Positions 44,861-57,874 of a DNA stretch of 64,000 nt are shown piece after piece. The DNA comes from Armillaria gallica. Taxonomy: Eukaryota > Basidiomycota > Agaricomycetes > Agaricales > Physalacriaceae. Each line of letters opens with the position of its first letter. The stretch's first letter is position 1. The notes below the pieces were generated by a model. That model was given only the letters and a program-made list of their open reading frames with translations. It was not told where the DNA came from and ran no database searches. The position numbers and the translations under genes were made by a program. The stretch covers positions 7,316,001 through 7,380,000 of the forward strand of contig JBANDB010000003.1 in the NCBI GenBank assembly GCA_037576215.1, in the 5' to 3' direction.

Positions 44861-46837
44861 CTGCACAAATCTGAGTGATGTCTGTTTCTAAGGAAGGAGA
44901 GAGTCACTGTTTGAGCATCCATCATATGTTTTATGGCATGGCAATTTTGAGTGTAAGGATAGGATGATGAAGACTGGTTTTGACAGTTCCACATTCTGTG
45001 ATCCCTCTATTGCAGGACACCCTCGAGGATTGTGTAGTCCCTGCAAGTGATGCCTCCCCCCTCCCCCTCCAACTTATTACCCCCATGTTCTGGCTGTTTA
45101 CCACCATGACACTGGTGATCAAAGGAGGCAGTTTGATGTGAATGAGTAGTGAGGCAGGAAGGAATTGGGCAACAAACAAATTTATCCTTGAGACATGAGT
45201 TTGTTGCCTGGACAAACTGGCTAAGATTGGCTGTCGATTTAGGCAGGAAATGCATCTGTGGCATGGGAATCATATGCCTTCTTGGCATTTAGGGCTGGCT
45301 CCAGAAATGTCATCCTGATTTCCAACAATGACAAGTATGACAATGCTCTGTCCCCCACTGTAACCAAAATTCAGAAAGTTTAACCATCTCCTTGCTTTCT
45401 GTTCTCTTTTTTATCTTTAAGATGACATAAAACAGTACGATTATGTCTGCGTCTGCCTTTCTTTCAAGTCTTGTCAACTTATCTGTATATAGCTCAGCTT
45501 GGGCACAGCGAGGATACCATGAATTGATTAAATCAAACAGCACTAGGAGAGGATCGTGGTGGTGGCACAGGTGTTTTCGATTCTCATTGCTGCAGGTATG
45601 GGGCTCATGTCATCTGCAGGAGCTTGTGGACATTGGCTTGACAATGGTGAGCAGGCCACACCCTTACAGTATGAGAAGATGTGCATTTTGTGAAAGACCT
45701 CGCCTGTCCCATGGCAGATCATAGTGTTGTTGGTCAATAACAGGAGCAATTTGTTGAACAAAGATATGGAGCTGCAGAGCCAATTCTCTGTGGCTCTCCT
45801 AATCTGACCTACCCACCACCTCGCTCATCATTGACATTGGCATCAATCAGGTGGACAACATGCACTGTGGCATCAAGTGACACTTGTATTGAAAGGAGAA
45901 TACGACAGTTACAGGATGACATGGTGTCATGACACGAGATTTTCTGGTGTGACCTATGTCTCCTTGCATCCTTTAGCATTCTGATGACCATTTCTCATAG
46001 CATCTTAGGCAATGGAAGATATGATCACCACCAGCATAGTGCCATCAGTGCCATGACTACAAGGAGACAAGCACCAGATAGGACTCGTCTACTTAGGTGG
46101 AGATGACCCAATCCTCATCTATTTACCACAGATTCACCTCCATGTTCACATTCACACTTCTCTGGGACTGCAACTCATGAGAAGCTTTTGGGTGGTATAT
46201 ATCACTAGTCTTTCCTGTACCCAGACTCCATTGTTGATTATATCCCACATACCTAACTGTGCATGCATTCCTGGCCTATGGAAATTTACTAACCTCAACT
46301 ATATTTGTAGGGGAACAGTCAAAAAATTTGCATGGTGCCACACTCTCAGTATCATTTTCTTGCCATGACTCTGGAAATAAAAGCACTGTAAGGAGATGCA
46401 TTCACCATACATGCTGCACTTTATCATCTTATTATTATGCACCTTCACATTGATATTTTCTCAGTACATTTGGAAGGCCGCATGGTGATACACCAATGTT
46501 TTATGCATAGTGGGATCGCACTCATTATTGGAATTTGCTAATGCATGCTTGGTTTGAGGTGTCGAGCTTCTGCCTGATGTATTCCCTTGCATACAATCAT
46601 GATAGAGTGGTGATTCCTTTGCCAATGTTGATTCTGATATTCATAAACTCAGTGCCGTGTTAATACACTCTGGTGGTGCAATTGTTGGTAAACTTGCCTG
46701 TTGTCTGTGCCAAAGCAGGGTTTGAGTCCTTGTCAGAGAGTTGGATCTGATGAGATAAGATGTATTTTTGATTCTCCTTTGAATGCCAAATGGTGTTCTA
46801 TATAACCTTTTCAAGCTCCTAGAGTCTGATGGTACAG
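44861..46837. other. CpG-poor sequence, no confident gene
   Basis: Several short frames occur on both strands. The minus-strand frame 45310-45543 looks coding-like (LFDLINSWYPRCAQAELYTDKLTRLERKADADI) but is not recognised and lacks neighbours that extend it. Confidence 0.4.
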
Positions 46838-47640
46838 CTTGTATGTAGCGATTTACAGGGCTTGGCTAAGCCCAAAAGCCAGGCCAAGCCAAGCCTTGAA
46901 AAGCCTGGCCCTGGTACAGGGCTTATACAGGGCTCAGGCTCAGGCTTTGACTCCAAGCCCCATGCTTCAGGCCAGGGCTTTGAGATCACACCTATGTGGT
47001 TATCAAAGGTAGTATTCTTGACATTAGAGTGTCAGAATGTACCTCAATACACATCTACTTGTCATAATCAGAAGAAATTGCAGTCTTGATCTCTATTCAG
47101 ATCACCTACACCACCGTTCTGGTGTGATATCAACTTGACCCATAAACCTGCAACAAATTATTCATATTCGGTTGACATTATCTTTTGAGTAATCTGACCT
47201 AAAATTAGCCACATGATGCCAATAAGATTGATCACAGTCTGTGCAGCTGAGGTCAATTTGAGCTCAGTATCCCTGCCACCATTTAGATCTGGATCTGAGG
47301 TTAAAATGATGTTGTCTCTGTTAAGAGAATAAGCCCATTTTGAGAAGGTACTGGCAATCACTGGTGTGGAAACTTATCTCAGAGCAGCTGTCAATCTCCC
47401 TTGCAACTTGATATCATTCTCCATGTTATAAAATGAACAATTTGCTTCTTTCTTGTTGCATATTTTGAAAGTAATGTGTGTGCAATTTGCTTCACAGATC
47501 TGGATCAGCCTGATGTTGACTTGATGGCACTCAAATGACTTGTGAACATTCAACAATACACCAAAAATTAGCTAGAAAAGAGATCTAATTGCGCTGTAAT
47601 ATTACAAATGATATATACAAGTAATAATATGGTGTCACTG

Positions 47641-49072
47641 TCATTCAGGCAGCGTGACAATGCTCGGGTTGGTGTTCTCATCATCCTCATCATCGCTTTC
47701 CTCATTGAGATTCCTGCTGATTTGCTGTCGCTTTCCTGGGTGCTTGCCATCACCCTGCAAGATTTGGACTTTCGGGGTTAGCTCATTGATTTTCTTGACC
47801 CATTTAGGGAGACAGAAGTCTGCGAGTTTGACTGAGCATATTCCACTCTTGGCTGGATCACCATACACTTCCTTGTCCTTGATGTAGAGGTCATTGAAAG
47901 TGCTGTTTTCAGTCATCATGAAATCATTAGAAAACAAAACCAAAGTGAGCCACTCACTAAACAAAGAGCAGCTCATTCTCTTGCATGCCATGCAACATTT
48001 GGTCCACCTCAGCCCAAAAAGTGTCCCATCATGCTGTCTCAATATTTGCATAAACATGCTGCTATTTCCAATGCAAATTAGTCACCAAAGAAAAGAAATA
48101 AGCCAAAACTTACCACAATGCTCAGCCACATGTACAGTTGTTGTGTCTGTGAGATTTTCTCATTGCTTTTGCCAATGAGGTGTTTCATAAGGCAGGCAAT
48201 ATTCTGTAATGCCACGCCATCCTTGCTGATGGACATCTTCACCTGAAATAACACTGCACTGAGAGAATGGTAATATATCAAGGAACGAGCTTACTGCATC
48301 CTTGATTTGTGAATGTTTGGTTGTAAGACAAGCAGATATCTGTGACTGGAGAACTGCATTGCCTGTCATGTCATCCTCAGCTGGTAGATCCTTCGTGTTT
48401 GTGTCTCGGAGTGCAACCTCAAACAGAATAAGTGTTAAGGAAATAGAGGAGGGATATGGTCATGTACCATGATGTAATAGCTGCTGTTTCTGACATAACA
48501 TACTGCTGTTGAAGAGAGGAGGAATGCCTTGGCATATTGTGAGATGTTTTTCTGAGGGCAGCTCATCAATCCAAATGACCATTGCCCATGAAGGACTGGC
48601 TCACTCAAAGGCCCTTTGAAATCTCCAAAGCTTCTCCCAAAGTTTTGATATTCTGCAGAAGGTCCCATGTTTGAAGAGTAACAGCCATCAGATAGAACTG
48701 GCGCTCATCAGAAGACATCTATGCACAATATATTAGAGTCGCAATGAGAAGTAATAAGCCACACACTATACAGAATTCATCAAAATCTGCTTCTGCTTCG
48801 TTACTGAACTCCATCTTGCATTTGAGCCTTCGAGCTGTCGCAGCCATATTGGGGGCAGATATTGTAGTCAAAGTTGCCACCATGGGATTGTTAGGGCTGT
48901 CCAAGAAATCTGGAGTTTGATTGGCAGCATCAGGGTCCAAATTCTGTGAGTCTTGAAGTGTCTGGCTGAACTGAGCCTGGAAACAGCAGTGGCTTTCTTC
49001 AAGATATGTGTCAACACTGCTTTGGCAAAGGTCAGGATGAATGTTTGCTTCAATGTCAAAGTATGAAGACAT
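47641..49072 (-). pseudogene. Companion gene divergent from the transposase, multi-exon
   Basis: Starts at ATG 49072 (MSSYFDIEANIHPDLCQSS), 336 nt from the transposase start and divergent from it. Exon 1 runs to a GTGTGT donor near 48772. A GTGCATAG acceptor then leads into MSSDERQFYLMAVTLQTWDLLQ. Further exons are visible (HGQWSFGLMSCPQKNISQYAKAF; AVLQSQISACLTTKHSQIKDA; MSISKDGVALQNIACLMKHLIGK), and the last (48057-47641) ends in an acidic tail with EESDDEDDEN. I recognise the sequence style as a protein that often accompanies this transposase type in mushrooms, but know no assigned function. At least one TGA after ISKGL and frame breaks suggest decay. A two-gene divergent layout recalls DNA transposons encoding a transposase and an accessory DNA-binding protein. 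Confidence 0.55.
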
Positions 49073-49408
49073 AATAAAAAGTCAGAAGAAACAAAAGTAA
49101 AGGTGGGAAAGCAAGCCATGGTTTCTCAGCCTTATATACACCAAGGACATGGTGGCAGCTCAGACTGAGGTGGCAAAATTGTAATTGTTGATCAAATGCT
49201 GGTCAGATCACATGATACATGTTGCGTGAATTTATTCCAATTATACTTTGTCTGGTCAAACACCATTCGCCACTCAATAGATTTCTTTGTCCTCCACGTA
49301 TGTGTCCAATCCTCTCATAATCAAGACAAGAAAATATGGATATTATAAAAGATTCCAACAAACTGGTAAACCAGCTCAACCATACCTCTGAATCCAATAA
49401 ACACCAAT

Positions 49409-52400
49409 ATGCCTCCTCGTCATGCTCCATTCCCTGAAAGTAAGTGAGCAGTCGCTTATTCTCAAATATGTTAGAAAATGGTCTTATATCAATATATGTT
49501 GTCAGGTATTGAGCAAAATGAAACAACCAAGCAGGTCCGATGTCTTCTCTACTTCAAATTTGATCCATATAGCTCTGGAAAGTGGATGGCATCCAAGTCC
49601 CTCAAGAATCATCTCAAATCCACCAAGCATGACTCAAACCAAATTTGCAAGGACTCTCAAGTACAGCAGCACACTATTCAGAGCCAGAAACTTGCAACCA
49701 TGTATCGAGATGGGACAGCAACCTTTGAAACATCAACCACTGATGTTCATCCCAATTCACAGACAGGAATGTTCACAGAGGGTGAGGATGCGGTGATGGT
49801 GGATGAGCTTGCCGATGATTCTCAGATGCAACATCTCCTGATACCAATTTTGATTTTGGAAGATCTCACTTTTAGCTCTGAAGAAAAGCACAATCACCTG
49901 CATTAACAGTATATCACAATGCTTGAAGAGGCCATACTTGGAAGCAATGAGGATAACACTGGAGAGACTGATGAGACTACAGCATTTTTAGCAGATGAAT
50001 TCTGTGTGCTTGGTATGTAACCCTTCTTACTTAGCAGTTCTGTAAACTGATAGGTTGCCCCAGACCTTGAACCTCCTCTTGAAGAGGAGGATATCACTAA
50101 TTACTTCAATGGAATCTCTGTGAGTAAAGACTGGTCACCATACCCCAATAAAACTGTAAGTCTTCTCTGTGATGCTGCCAAGCATTAATTTTATAATGAA
50201 ACAGATGGCACTTCTCGATATCCTGGATAATCTTCCTTGTCTCTGTCTTTCTACAAATCACATGCAAATGATTATTTGGCTGTTGCAGGAAGTTGGTGCA
50301 GCAGATGTCCCTTCATACAAGGCTCTCCGGAAACTGCAGGCTAGTCTACATGAAGAATGTGGCAGTTCTCCCAAGGCTCAAACATCTGGGCTTGGAAACC
50401 ACTTTTATGTGAATGATGTCCAAGAGTCAATCACCCGAGTAAGCTTGTGGTTCTTATTACCATTGATACCCTGTTCTAACTGCCTGTATGCAGGACTTCT
50501 CTAATCCTGAGGTTGTGAAACATCTCCAGTTCTATTCTGAAGAAACTGGGGGCCCTGTTTCAGAGGTTTGGCAAGTGGAACGTTGGAAGGAATTCAAGCT
50601 GTCAGAGCTTATGCCCATGTACTCTCGAGGACTTCGCCAGTTCTATATATTGAAGAGCTTGCTCAATTATGGGGAGGAACTTTTGTTATTCCTCATAACT
50701 GGAGTATCTGCAAAGGAGAACTTCATGCTGATTGTAGTGAAGCCTTTTTTACTACCATATGTTGTTCAGAAAACTTTATCTTTTATCACTAAACAAGTGT
50801 AAACTTGCAGGAGGGATGGATAATTTCATCTACATCCTCATCCATCACAGCTTCTGACTTTGAGTCTAATTATGAGGATTTGATTGCAAGGATGGGAGAT
50901 GCATCTATTCCGTGGAAAGGTCAGCCAAACATGTTGCTTTGACTATGTCACCAAATTCATTTCTTCGTATTTTGTATAGACCCGACAACAGTACCAGAAA
51001 TGCCCCATCCTCTCTGCAAGCTTGCACAAGGAGATGATCTATATGTTGTTATAATACCAGTCTGGGCTGATGATGTTTCAGGCAACAAGTCTAAACAATA
51101 TAATAAGCATATCAATCTCTACATGGTGAATTCCTGTCTTCCTGGACAGTTACTCCAACAGGAGTTTTTCATCCGTTTTGTCTCAACATCACTGCACGCA
51201 ACATCTCCTGAGCAGTTTTCAGCTTTGCGAGACCAAGTCAAGTAAGTTTTGTCTGCTATACAATCACAACTAACACTGATATCTCTCTGACAGGAATACT
51301 GAAATCAATCCTGTGCACTGCTTCAATGCCTATACTAAATAGCCTTGTTGTTTTATTCTCCGTGTGCCTGCATTACCAGCAGATAATCCACAGCAGTCTG
51401 AAGAAGCCTCTCATATTGGTGGCAATGGCAATATGGGCTGTCACAAGTGTTATGCTGGAGGATCACATGAGAACATGGAATCCAATGAAGGTTATCATGA
51501 TTTGCATTACATGTGTATGTTCTTTACCTCTACAATTGATGGTCCTGATTATTGCCTCAAGGAGGGTGTTTTTTGCACTGCTCAAGAGATATGTGAGCAG
51601 CTAGAGAAGCAGATTCACCAAGCCATGCATGGAGTGGAGAAAACAGTGAGTGACATGCAAACTGTGATGGGGATCAAGGATAAGGTCACTCAGCACTGGA
51701 TTAAGCTATTACTTGCCAAGGCAAAGGAGATGAAGCATGCGCAACCAGGACATTCTCTAGAATCAGTTGCCAAGGAACTCCAAAAATGGTTTGATGAGCA
51801 ACCAGGTGATAAGATCAATCCATTACTTGACATTGCTGGTGCATGCAGCCTTTCTGGAATCATCAGAGGTGCTGATGTTATCCAAAACCAGGATTAGATC
51901 CATCCCAAGATATGCCTGTTGAGATTCTGCACACCATCCTTCTTGGAATAATCAAGTATATCTGGCATATGCTGCATACTTCCATGACCGATGCCCAGTG
52001 AGACCTGTTTGCAGTTCAACTCCAGGCAACAGATATTAATGGCCTGACAGCTCCTCCTATACGAGCTGTGTATATAATGCAATACCGAAACAATTTGATT
52101 GGCAAGCACTTCAAAATGCTCATGCAAACCATGGCATTTCATGTTCATGACATTGTTACACCAGCTCAATTTAGCATAGTTAAAGCTGCTGGCACACAAG
52201 GCACACTCTTATGGGTTCATGAGATCGAAAACATGGATGAATACCTGGTGTGCCATCTTTCTCTATTTATGACTCTGAAATTCAACATTCTTCTATCTTT
52301 CATTATCTAGAAAGACCTTGAGACACTCATTGGCAATGTCCTCGATGCTTTTGGTGATGTCGACCCTTCTAAAATCCTAATCAAAGTCAAACTTCACCTT

Positions 52401-53721
52401 CTTCCCCATCTCATCACTCATATACAGTGCTTTGGACCAGCAATCTGCAACTCGACTGAGGTCTTTGAGTGCTACAATGCCATATTCAAGCTGTGCTCAA
52501 TATACAGTAACCATCAAGCCCCAAGTCATGACATTGCTGTCAAGTTTTGCAGCATGGATCACTTGAAGCATCTCATCAGTGGGGGCTATTATTGGTCGGA
52601 GAGCCACCAAAGATGGGTACAAGCCAGAAATTCTGTGCTACAACTCCTTCACTCCGAACTGATTATTCAGTGACATCTGGGATGGGTTGCTCCCATCAAG
52701 TTAACCCCAGATTCATAATTTTATACTAGTTTTTTCTGTGAATAGCACTTCAATTTGTCTCCTGCACAGGGCTAATTAGTATCAAGTCCACAAAGAAAGC
52801 AGTACTAGTTGAATGGAGTACAACAAAAGCCTCATCCTACTTTGCAGGTTCAGAGTATCCCTCCTCTACAAGTCGTTGGCACCATGGGATAAGTGTAACA
52901 GCACAGAGTGGAGATCACTGCAGTATCAGGTCATGGGTTGTCTATAGCAACAATGCTGTAAGTTTAATCCTTGCAGTCCCGGTACACCATCTTTCATGTT
53001 CATAACAGTACTTTCAGGTATCGGGCATTGGTTGGATTGTAGAACTCCTCATTCATGAGACGGAATCATTGGGATCTTCACTGGTATTTCTTGAATGCTT
53101 TGTCTTGGGTGACACTCAGCACCCCAATTTTGATTGTCCCATACTCCGACAGGCCAACCACAGTGACGGGAACAAGTATATTGCCATTGATGCGAAGGTA
53201 CTTCGAGATCATTTTCCAGTGCTTTGTACATCAAAGGCTTACTAGGAAATCCACAGGCAGTCCAATTCATCATCTCTGTTCAACACGATTGTCACCTTGT
53301 TGGCTGACAAGCCTCACTACTGCAGCCACAACTTCAAGAGTGTCAACTGGCAGAACATACATCTTGCATGCTTTCTCATGCTGATGATGACCACTTTGTC
53401 ATTAACGTGTTTGCTCTTCACAATGCCATTCTTCTGCAAAATTTCCTTCCACGCTCTCTGACTGAGCCGAAGCCACTGTACACAGACAGATGATCTCATC
53501 ATGTTGAAATTGCATCAACACTTCGTACCACCCAGGCAGTCAAACATGCCCACATGCAAGAAAAGCAGAAGGCGACTTTAGCTATGAACAAAGCCAGGAA
53601 GGATGCAGCTGAGGCAGCCACAAGAAGAACTGTATTGCCCAATGAAGATGTTGGTGATGAGGCCGAACTTAGACTCGAGGGGGAAGAAAGCGGTGAGGAC
53701 AATGAAATGCAACCACAGTGA
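49409..53721 (+). pseudogene. Transposase, Plavaka/CACTA-like type, decayed
   Basis: A ten-codon first exon (ATG 49409) is spliced over a 66-nt intron (GTAAGT donor at 49440, TTGTCAG acceptor) to a zinc-finger-like segment (VRCLLYF ... KSLKNHLKSTKH) in which one expected Cys looks changed to Tyr. Later exons give ALRKLQASLHEECGSS, PVSEVWQVERWKEFK, and a core with VIIPVWADDVSGNKSKQYNKHI followed by FFIRFVSTSLHATSPEQF. The D-x2-SGN-SK-NKH pattern is typical of Plavaka-type RNase H-fold transposases. KINPLLDIA-GLDPSQ, then MQYRNNLIGKHFK and STEVFECYNAIFKLCSIY follow. The C-terminal coil (KARKDAAEAATRR) ends at TGA 53721. An in-frame TGA at 51999-52001 and other frame breaks indicate a dead copy. 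The family name is from memory of motifs and needs a profile search. Confidence 0.65.
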
Positions 53722-53782
53722 AGTTGGAAGCGAGCTCAACAAGGATGATTTGACACCTGTAATTTACTTCTTGTATACTTGA

Positions 53783-55255
53783 CATCAGCAAAACCAAGAA
53801 TTAGTCTTTCCAGTCTTGGTCTTTTTTAGCCCTCTTTCCGCCGCTTTTTCTTGGATGATCAAGTCTTGGTCTTGGCAAACTAGTCTTCTGCGGCTTTCTG
53901 ATCTTATCAATTGGGGCCATCTTCTTAACAATCTTGCAGTTGGCATGTATACTACAGATTGAAGTTGGCATAGTACGCTTGTATTGTTATATAAATTTAT
54001 GAGCTGAGGATCTCAGACAATGTCCATGGAAAGATTGTGTACTAAGGAATAGTACATGGCACAACTAAAGTAATACTATAGGTATTGCAATATTGAAGGC
54101 CCATGCACATCTGTCATGGTGATGTTGCAACGTCATGGCGGTGCAGCCACTAGCTGATGCACACGGAATGGCCTGGAATGGCGGAACTTGAGCAACAAAA
54201 AATCTTCCAAGTTCTTTCAAACTCCGCCAGGGCATGTCTGCGTGGTGCCACGAACACGTCATGTTGGAATTTAACTCGGAGTCTGAAATGGTTATTTCCT
54301 CCCTCCTCCTCTCTCTCTCTCTTTAATCTTAGCATCACCATCACTTTACTGCAACTTGGGTTATTGGGCATGTACTGGTGACATGGGGCAAAGGTATGGA
54401 TGCCTCTCATTGAATTGACTATATCTGATTCTCACATTTCCTTCCAGGCTGCTGTCATTGCCAACAGGTGAGAAAAGAAGCAGTACAACCCAACAACTCA
54501 TTATCACTCGCTGCTGAACTGACAAGAGTTGTAGGTGGATGCGTGCAGACCAAGGAGAGGGCCGTTGTGAAGAGCAGGATGGCGGCCATCCAGGAAGGGA
54601 CATACCAGAGGGTGCGTGGTTCTTCCATTCTCTCATATAATTATTCACCATTGTATTTTGTGTCGTTTAGGCTGCTTAGCTGTTGTTCTCCCTTCTGTGG
54701 TGTGTTTTCTTTTGATAATTCAATGCATTACTGACATATTCCTAGCACTATTTTTGTATTGATTACTACCACTTCTTGGCTTTGTACCACCACCACCTAT
54801 GTATCTGACCATGAATATACGTTCATTCGAGCCTATCCAACATGTTCTTTGTGCCTGCCAGTGTCTATTCCCAACACGAAATCACATCGTTCTTATCTTT
54901 CCTATGGGCACCCATTCTTGCAATGTCTCTTGTTACGGCACGGTTTCATTTCTATTTCTGAGATGGAAAGGGAAGTAGTGTTAATGTTACATGCTATAGT
55001 TCATTGTTGTAGATAGAAATCAATATACTACTGTTTCCATACCCTCCAAAGCCATCAGAAAACGAGGAGAAAGAAAGAAAAGACCGGAAGACATCCTCTT
55101 CTGAAGACAGTGATAGATCGTGCCAAGACAAATCCTTCTTGACAAGAATATGTACCTTACTTTGGCAAGACCCTTGATCTTTCCGTCTTTGCCATCTTTT
55201 TGGTCTTGTGCAAGACCGAAAAGACGCGAAAGACAACTTCTGGGTTTTGCTGATG
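53783..55255. mobile_element. Nested 1.5-kb TIR element
   Basis: The ends are CATCAGCAAAACC (53783) and GGTTTTGCTGATG (ending 55255), with imperfect inverted similarity continuing for about 50 bp of repeated GTCTT/AAGAC pentamers. It lies between the transposase stop and the next gene inside the larger transposon. A segment near 54450-54610 looks exonic (LAAELTRVVGG, QTKERAVVKSRMAAIQEGTYQR), perhaps a captured gene fragment. The target duplication is unclear (AT or TA at most). It has more CpG than the host element, suggesting later arrival. Confidence 0.6.
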
Positions 55256-55673
55256 GATTTCATGCAGTCAACGTAACAAAAATTGATTCAGGTTATCATT
55301 GTATATACAGCAGTTCTAAGTGTACAATTTATACTTTAGCAGAGAGCCTAAATGTGTTGCTTGACCCGCTTTAGATGGTCCGAACTGATTTAATGGGTCG
55401 GATTGCTGCTGATTCAACATTTTCCAAGGTTTATTGGAGACCCAGGATATGGCTAGATTGGCATGAGCTTGGGAGGAAACCAAGGAAAAGTGAGGGTCGC
55501 ACCAGTATATAATCCTTTTCACCTTGCAAGTCAGGAATGATCTCTTCACCATCCTCATCCAACAATATTCCTCCAGCATAGTCATTGAGGGTTTCCTAGG
55601 TATCTCTGGGCTTCAGGCCATCATATGCGGATTCTGGCACAATGCCAGCAGCCTTGAGCTGTTGTTGTTGTCA

Positions 55674-56022
55674 TCAATCTTCCTCCCAGTACTGAGAGTA
55701 ATCAGGATCCGGCTGGGTTGGTGAGGGTTCCTCTTGCTGTGAAGGTTGAACCGGGGTCATGGTTACTGGTGGAGGTGCAATGGTGGTGTTATTAGCTACC
55801 GGACTGGGTGTCTTGACAGCCTCGGATTCAAGTATGAACTTGAAGGTGAATGCCTTTCAAGGATAGAATACATAAATCATGGATAATATTAGTAGTATAC
55901 TGAGCACTCACATATTCTCCAGGGACCAACAAATTGAATGTCATCGCCATCGAGACATTGGTCTGGCCATCCTTGTGTGAAGCTTGACTGATCATGTCAC
56001 TCAGAGTCTTGGTTGACATCAT
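55674..56022 (-). CDS. Small two-exon gene near the right end of the transposon
   Basis: Exon 1 is 56022-55912 (MMSTKTLSDMISQASHKDGQ, then 17 residues). The 58-nt intron has a GTGAGT donor, a CTAATATTA branch-like stretch and a TTGAAAG acceptor. Exon 2 is 55853-55674. The phase-0 junction gives 96 residues without interruption. The N-terminal half is soluble-looking and the C-terminal half is Pro/Thr/Gln/Glu-rich and disordered, ending PDYSQYWEED. No catalytic motif, signal peptide or membrane segment is seen. It is the only frame in the 9.7-kb element without a visible lesion, so it may be a late capture, under selection, or simply too short to have been hit. Confidence 0.5.
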
Positions 56023-56537
56023 GGGAGAGAGAAAAGAAGGTGGCAGAGGGGCGTGTGGCCATCAGGCTTTGGCAAATATTGCTTTTAGGGATTTGAAGAC
56101 ATGAAAGTACAGCTAGCATTGATGTCATGGAGGCGAGGTCAAGGCAAGGTGTGAATTCAGCATAGAATGACCTGCACGTGATGGTCAAGTTGACGTTTGC
56201 TGGAGAACATCATTTTCATCTCAGTTTGATCTGAGTTCATCATCGTCTACTGTCCTCATTTTACTATCCTATCTACTACATCAATCTAGCCTTTCTACAG
56301 ATTGGTGGTGTAGTAAGCTTTGCAACTCATAAAACATGTATTAATGCTTACAAATCTCTTTGACACTATGTTTCAAACATATCTACAAGCCCTGGCTTGA
56401 GCCTGAGCCAGGCCCAAGCCTGATAGGGCTTTGGCTCAGGGCTCAGGCTTGCGAAATTGAAAGCCAGGCCCGATGAAAGCCAAGCCCAAGCCCTAAAAGC
56501 CAAGCCAAGCCTGGCCCTGTAAATCACTACTTGTATG

Positions 56538-57874
56538 CACTCGATACCAGTTTTGACAAATGTAAGTTTGTGTCTATGAAGTAATCGTAGTTTCATGCAG
56601 AGAATGAGACTCTCAACAAACTGAATGACAATATCATAAAGTTTCACAGAGGAAGTGAAGATCACACTCTCTGTCCTGCAAGGGGTTACCGGACCGTCAA
56701 GCCAGTACACCCAGTCAGTCAGTTTGTTGCCTTTGTGAGGTCTTTAAAAAAAATACCATATCAATTTTTTTCTACACTAATTAGCTCAAACATGCATGAG
56801 AAATACATGAGAAAGAAATAATTGATAAAAGATTGAGATCTCACTGAGAATATTGGCTCTGTAATTCTATTGAACATCATCTCTGTGATACAGATGATGA
56901 AATGATAGTCATTCGAGCTTGCTGATGAGGCAGATTTGGTATTCCGGCAAGGTCCAGCCAAGAGAGACCGGTTACAACCGGTAACTGCTGCTAACTGGGT
57001 GGCAGTGCACTTACCAATACCATATGTTGTACCTTGATCCGGTATGTTATTTCCACGGTGGTTGGTCAGTCGGATTGACCAGCCCTTTAAAAAAATATTG
57101 AGTGGATGTAATATTTTGACATCCTTGTAACCCCTTGCTGTCCGGCCAGGAGTGAGCTGTTTGATATGGGTTGCTCTTTCCTCCTTTCTTATGCTCCTCC
57201 ATATGTAGTTTTCCTACAATGGCATGGTCGCTGTTATGGATTTCACGTATCTGTTGACTTGGTGCATAAGTCAACACATGCCCATACTCAGCCTTCTCGG
57301 TCTTAACAGTGCCTCACTTGTATTTTGTTGGGAGGTGTACTGCCGTACTGGACTTATTCGGATGTCATGGATGCATTCCGTGTGGTGTCTTTGGTTATGC
57401 TTCTCACATGACGTTACGATACATATATATACGCATTCCCTTCTTTCCTTTCTCCTCAGTCATTCTCATCACCAGTCCAAGATCCTGAGGAGGTATGTTT
57501 TCTCTATTACTGTATTCTACCACCTTTTACTTACTGTACCATTAGCTCACGCTTTCGTGTCCTTGGTACAGGTAATTCAGTCGTTCTCATCACCAGTCCG
57601 AGATCCTGAGGAGCTCACACTTTCATGTCCTTGGTACAGGTACCTAGTTCAATAGGTTATGGGTTTACTTTGAGGACGCCTTGCCAAAACACGACTCAGA
57701 CAATGACGACTCGCCTTTTATTCCTGTCTGTTTCTGTTCATCTTGGATTTACATCTGTGGTATACACCTTGTCGCTCTGAAGACCATTCCTGAGCTCACA
57801 GCCACTGGAGACGACTTTCCTGTATCCCATCTTTCATTCTCGACACATATATCCCTATTCTTGTGCATATAATC
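56538..57874 (+). other. Upstream region of the copia element, probable LTR and leader
   Basis: Precedes the copia gag frame. It contains a catatatatacg TATA-like stretch near 57420 and two partial direct repeats: a 36-bp unit (cttctcatcaccagtcc-type) at about 57457-57493 and 57567-57603, and an about 25-bp unit ending ccttggtacaggta at about 57546-57571 and 57614-57641. The TTGGTACAGG may be part of a primer-binding site. LTR limits could not be set because no 3' LTR is in the window. Confidence 0.35.

Larger units (their letters stand above)
46846..56529. mobile_element. Decayed TIR DNA transposon with 8-bp target duplication
   Basis: The left end is TAGCGATTTACAGGGC (46846). The right end is the reverse complement of TAGTGATTTACAGGGC, ending at 56529. 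The sequence CTTGTATG directly flanks both ends (46838-46845 and 56530-56537). Both subterminal regions are about 150 bp of gggcttggc/gccaagccc-type repeats. An 8-bp duplication and TAGTG-type ends fit hAT or Zisupton-like elements better than classic CACTA elements with 3 bp. Inside lie a divergent pair of genes (companion on minus, transposase on plus), a nested TIR element and one small gene. The two TIR tips differ by a CpG-type change (TAGCG against TAGTG). Confidence 0.85.

Noticed and set aside
57224..57655. 143-codon ORF upstream of copia gag
   Set aside because: It is hydrophobic and low in complexity, overlaps direct repeats and a TATA-like stretch, and is better explained as LTR or leader.
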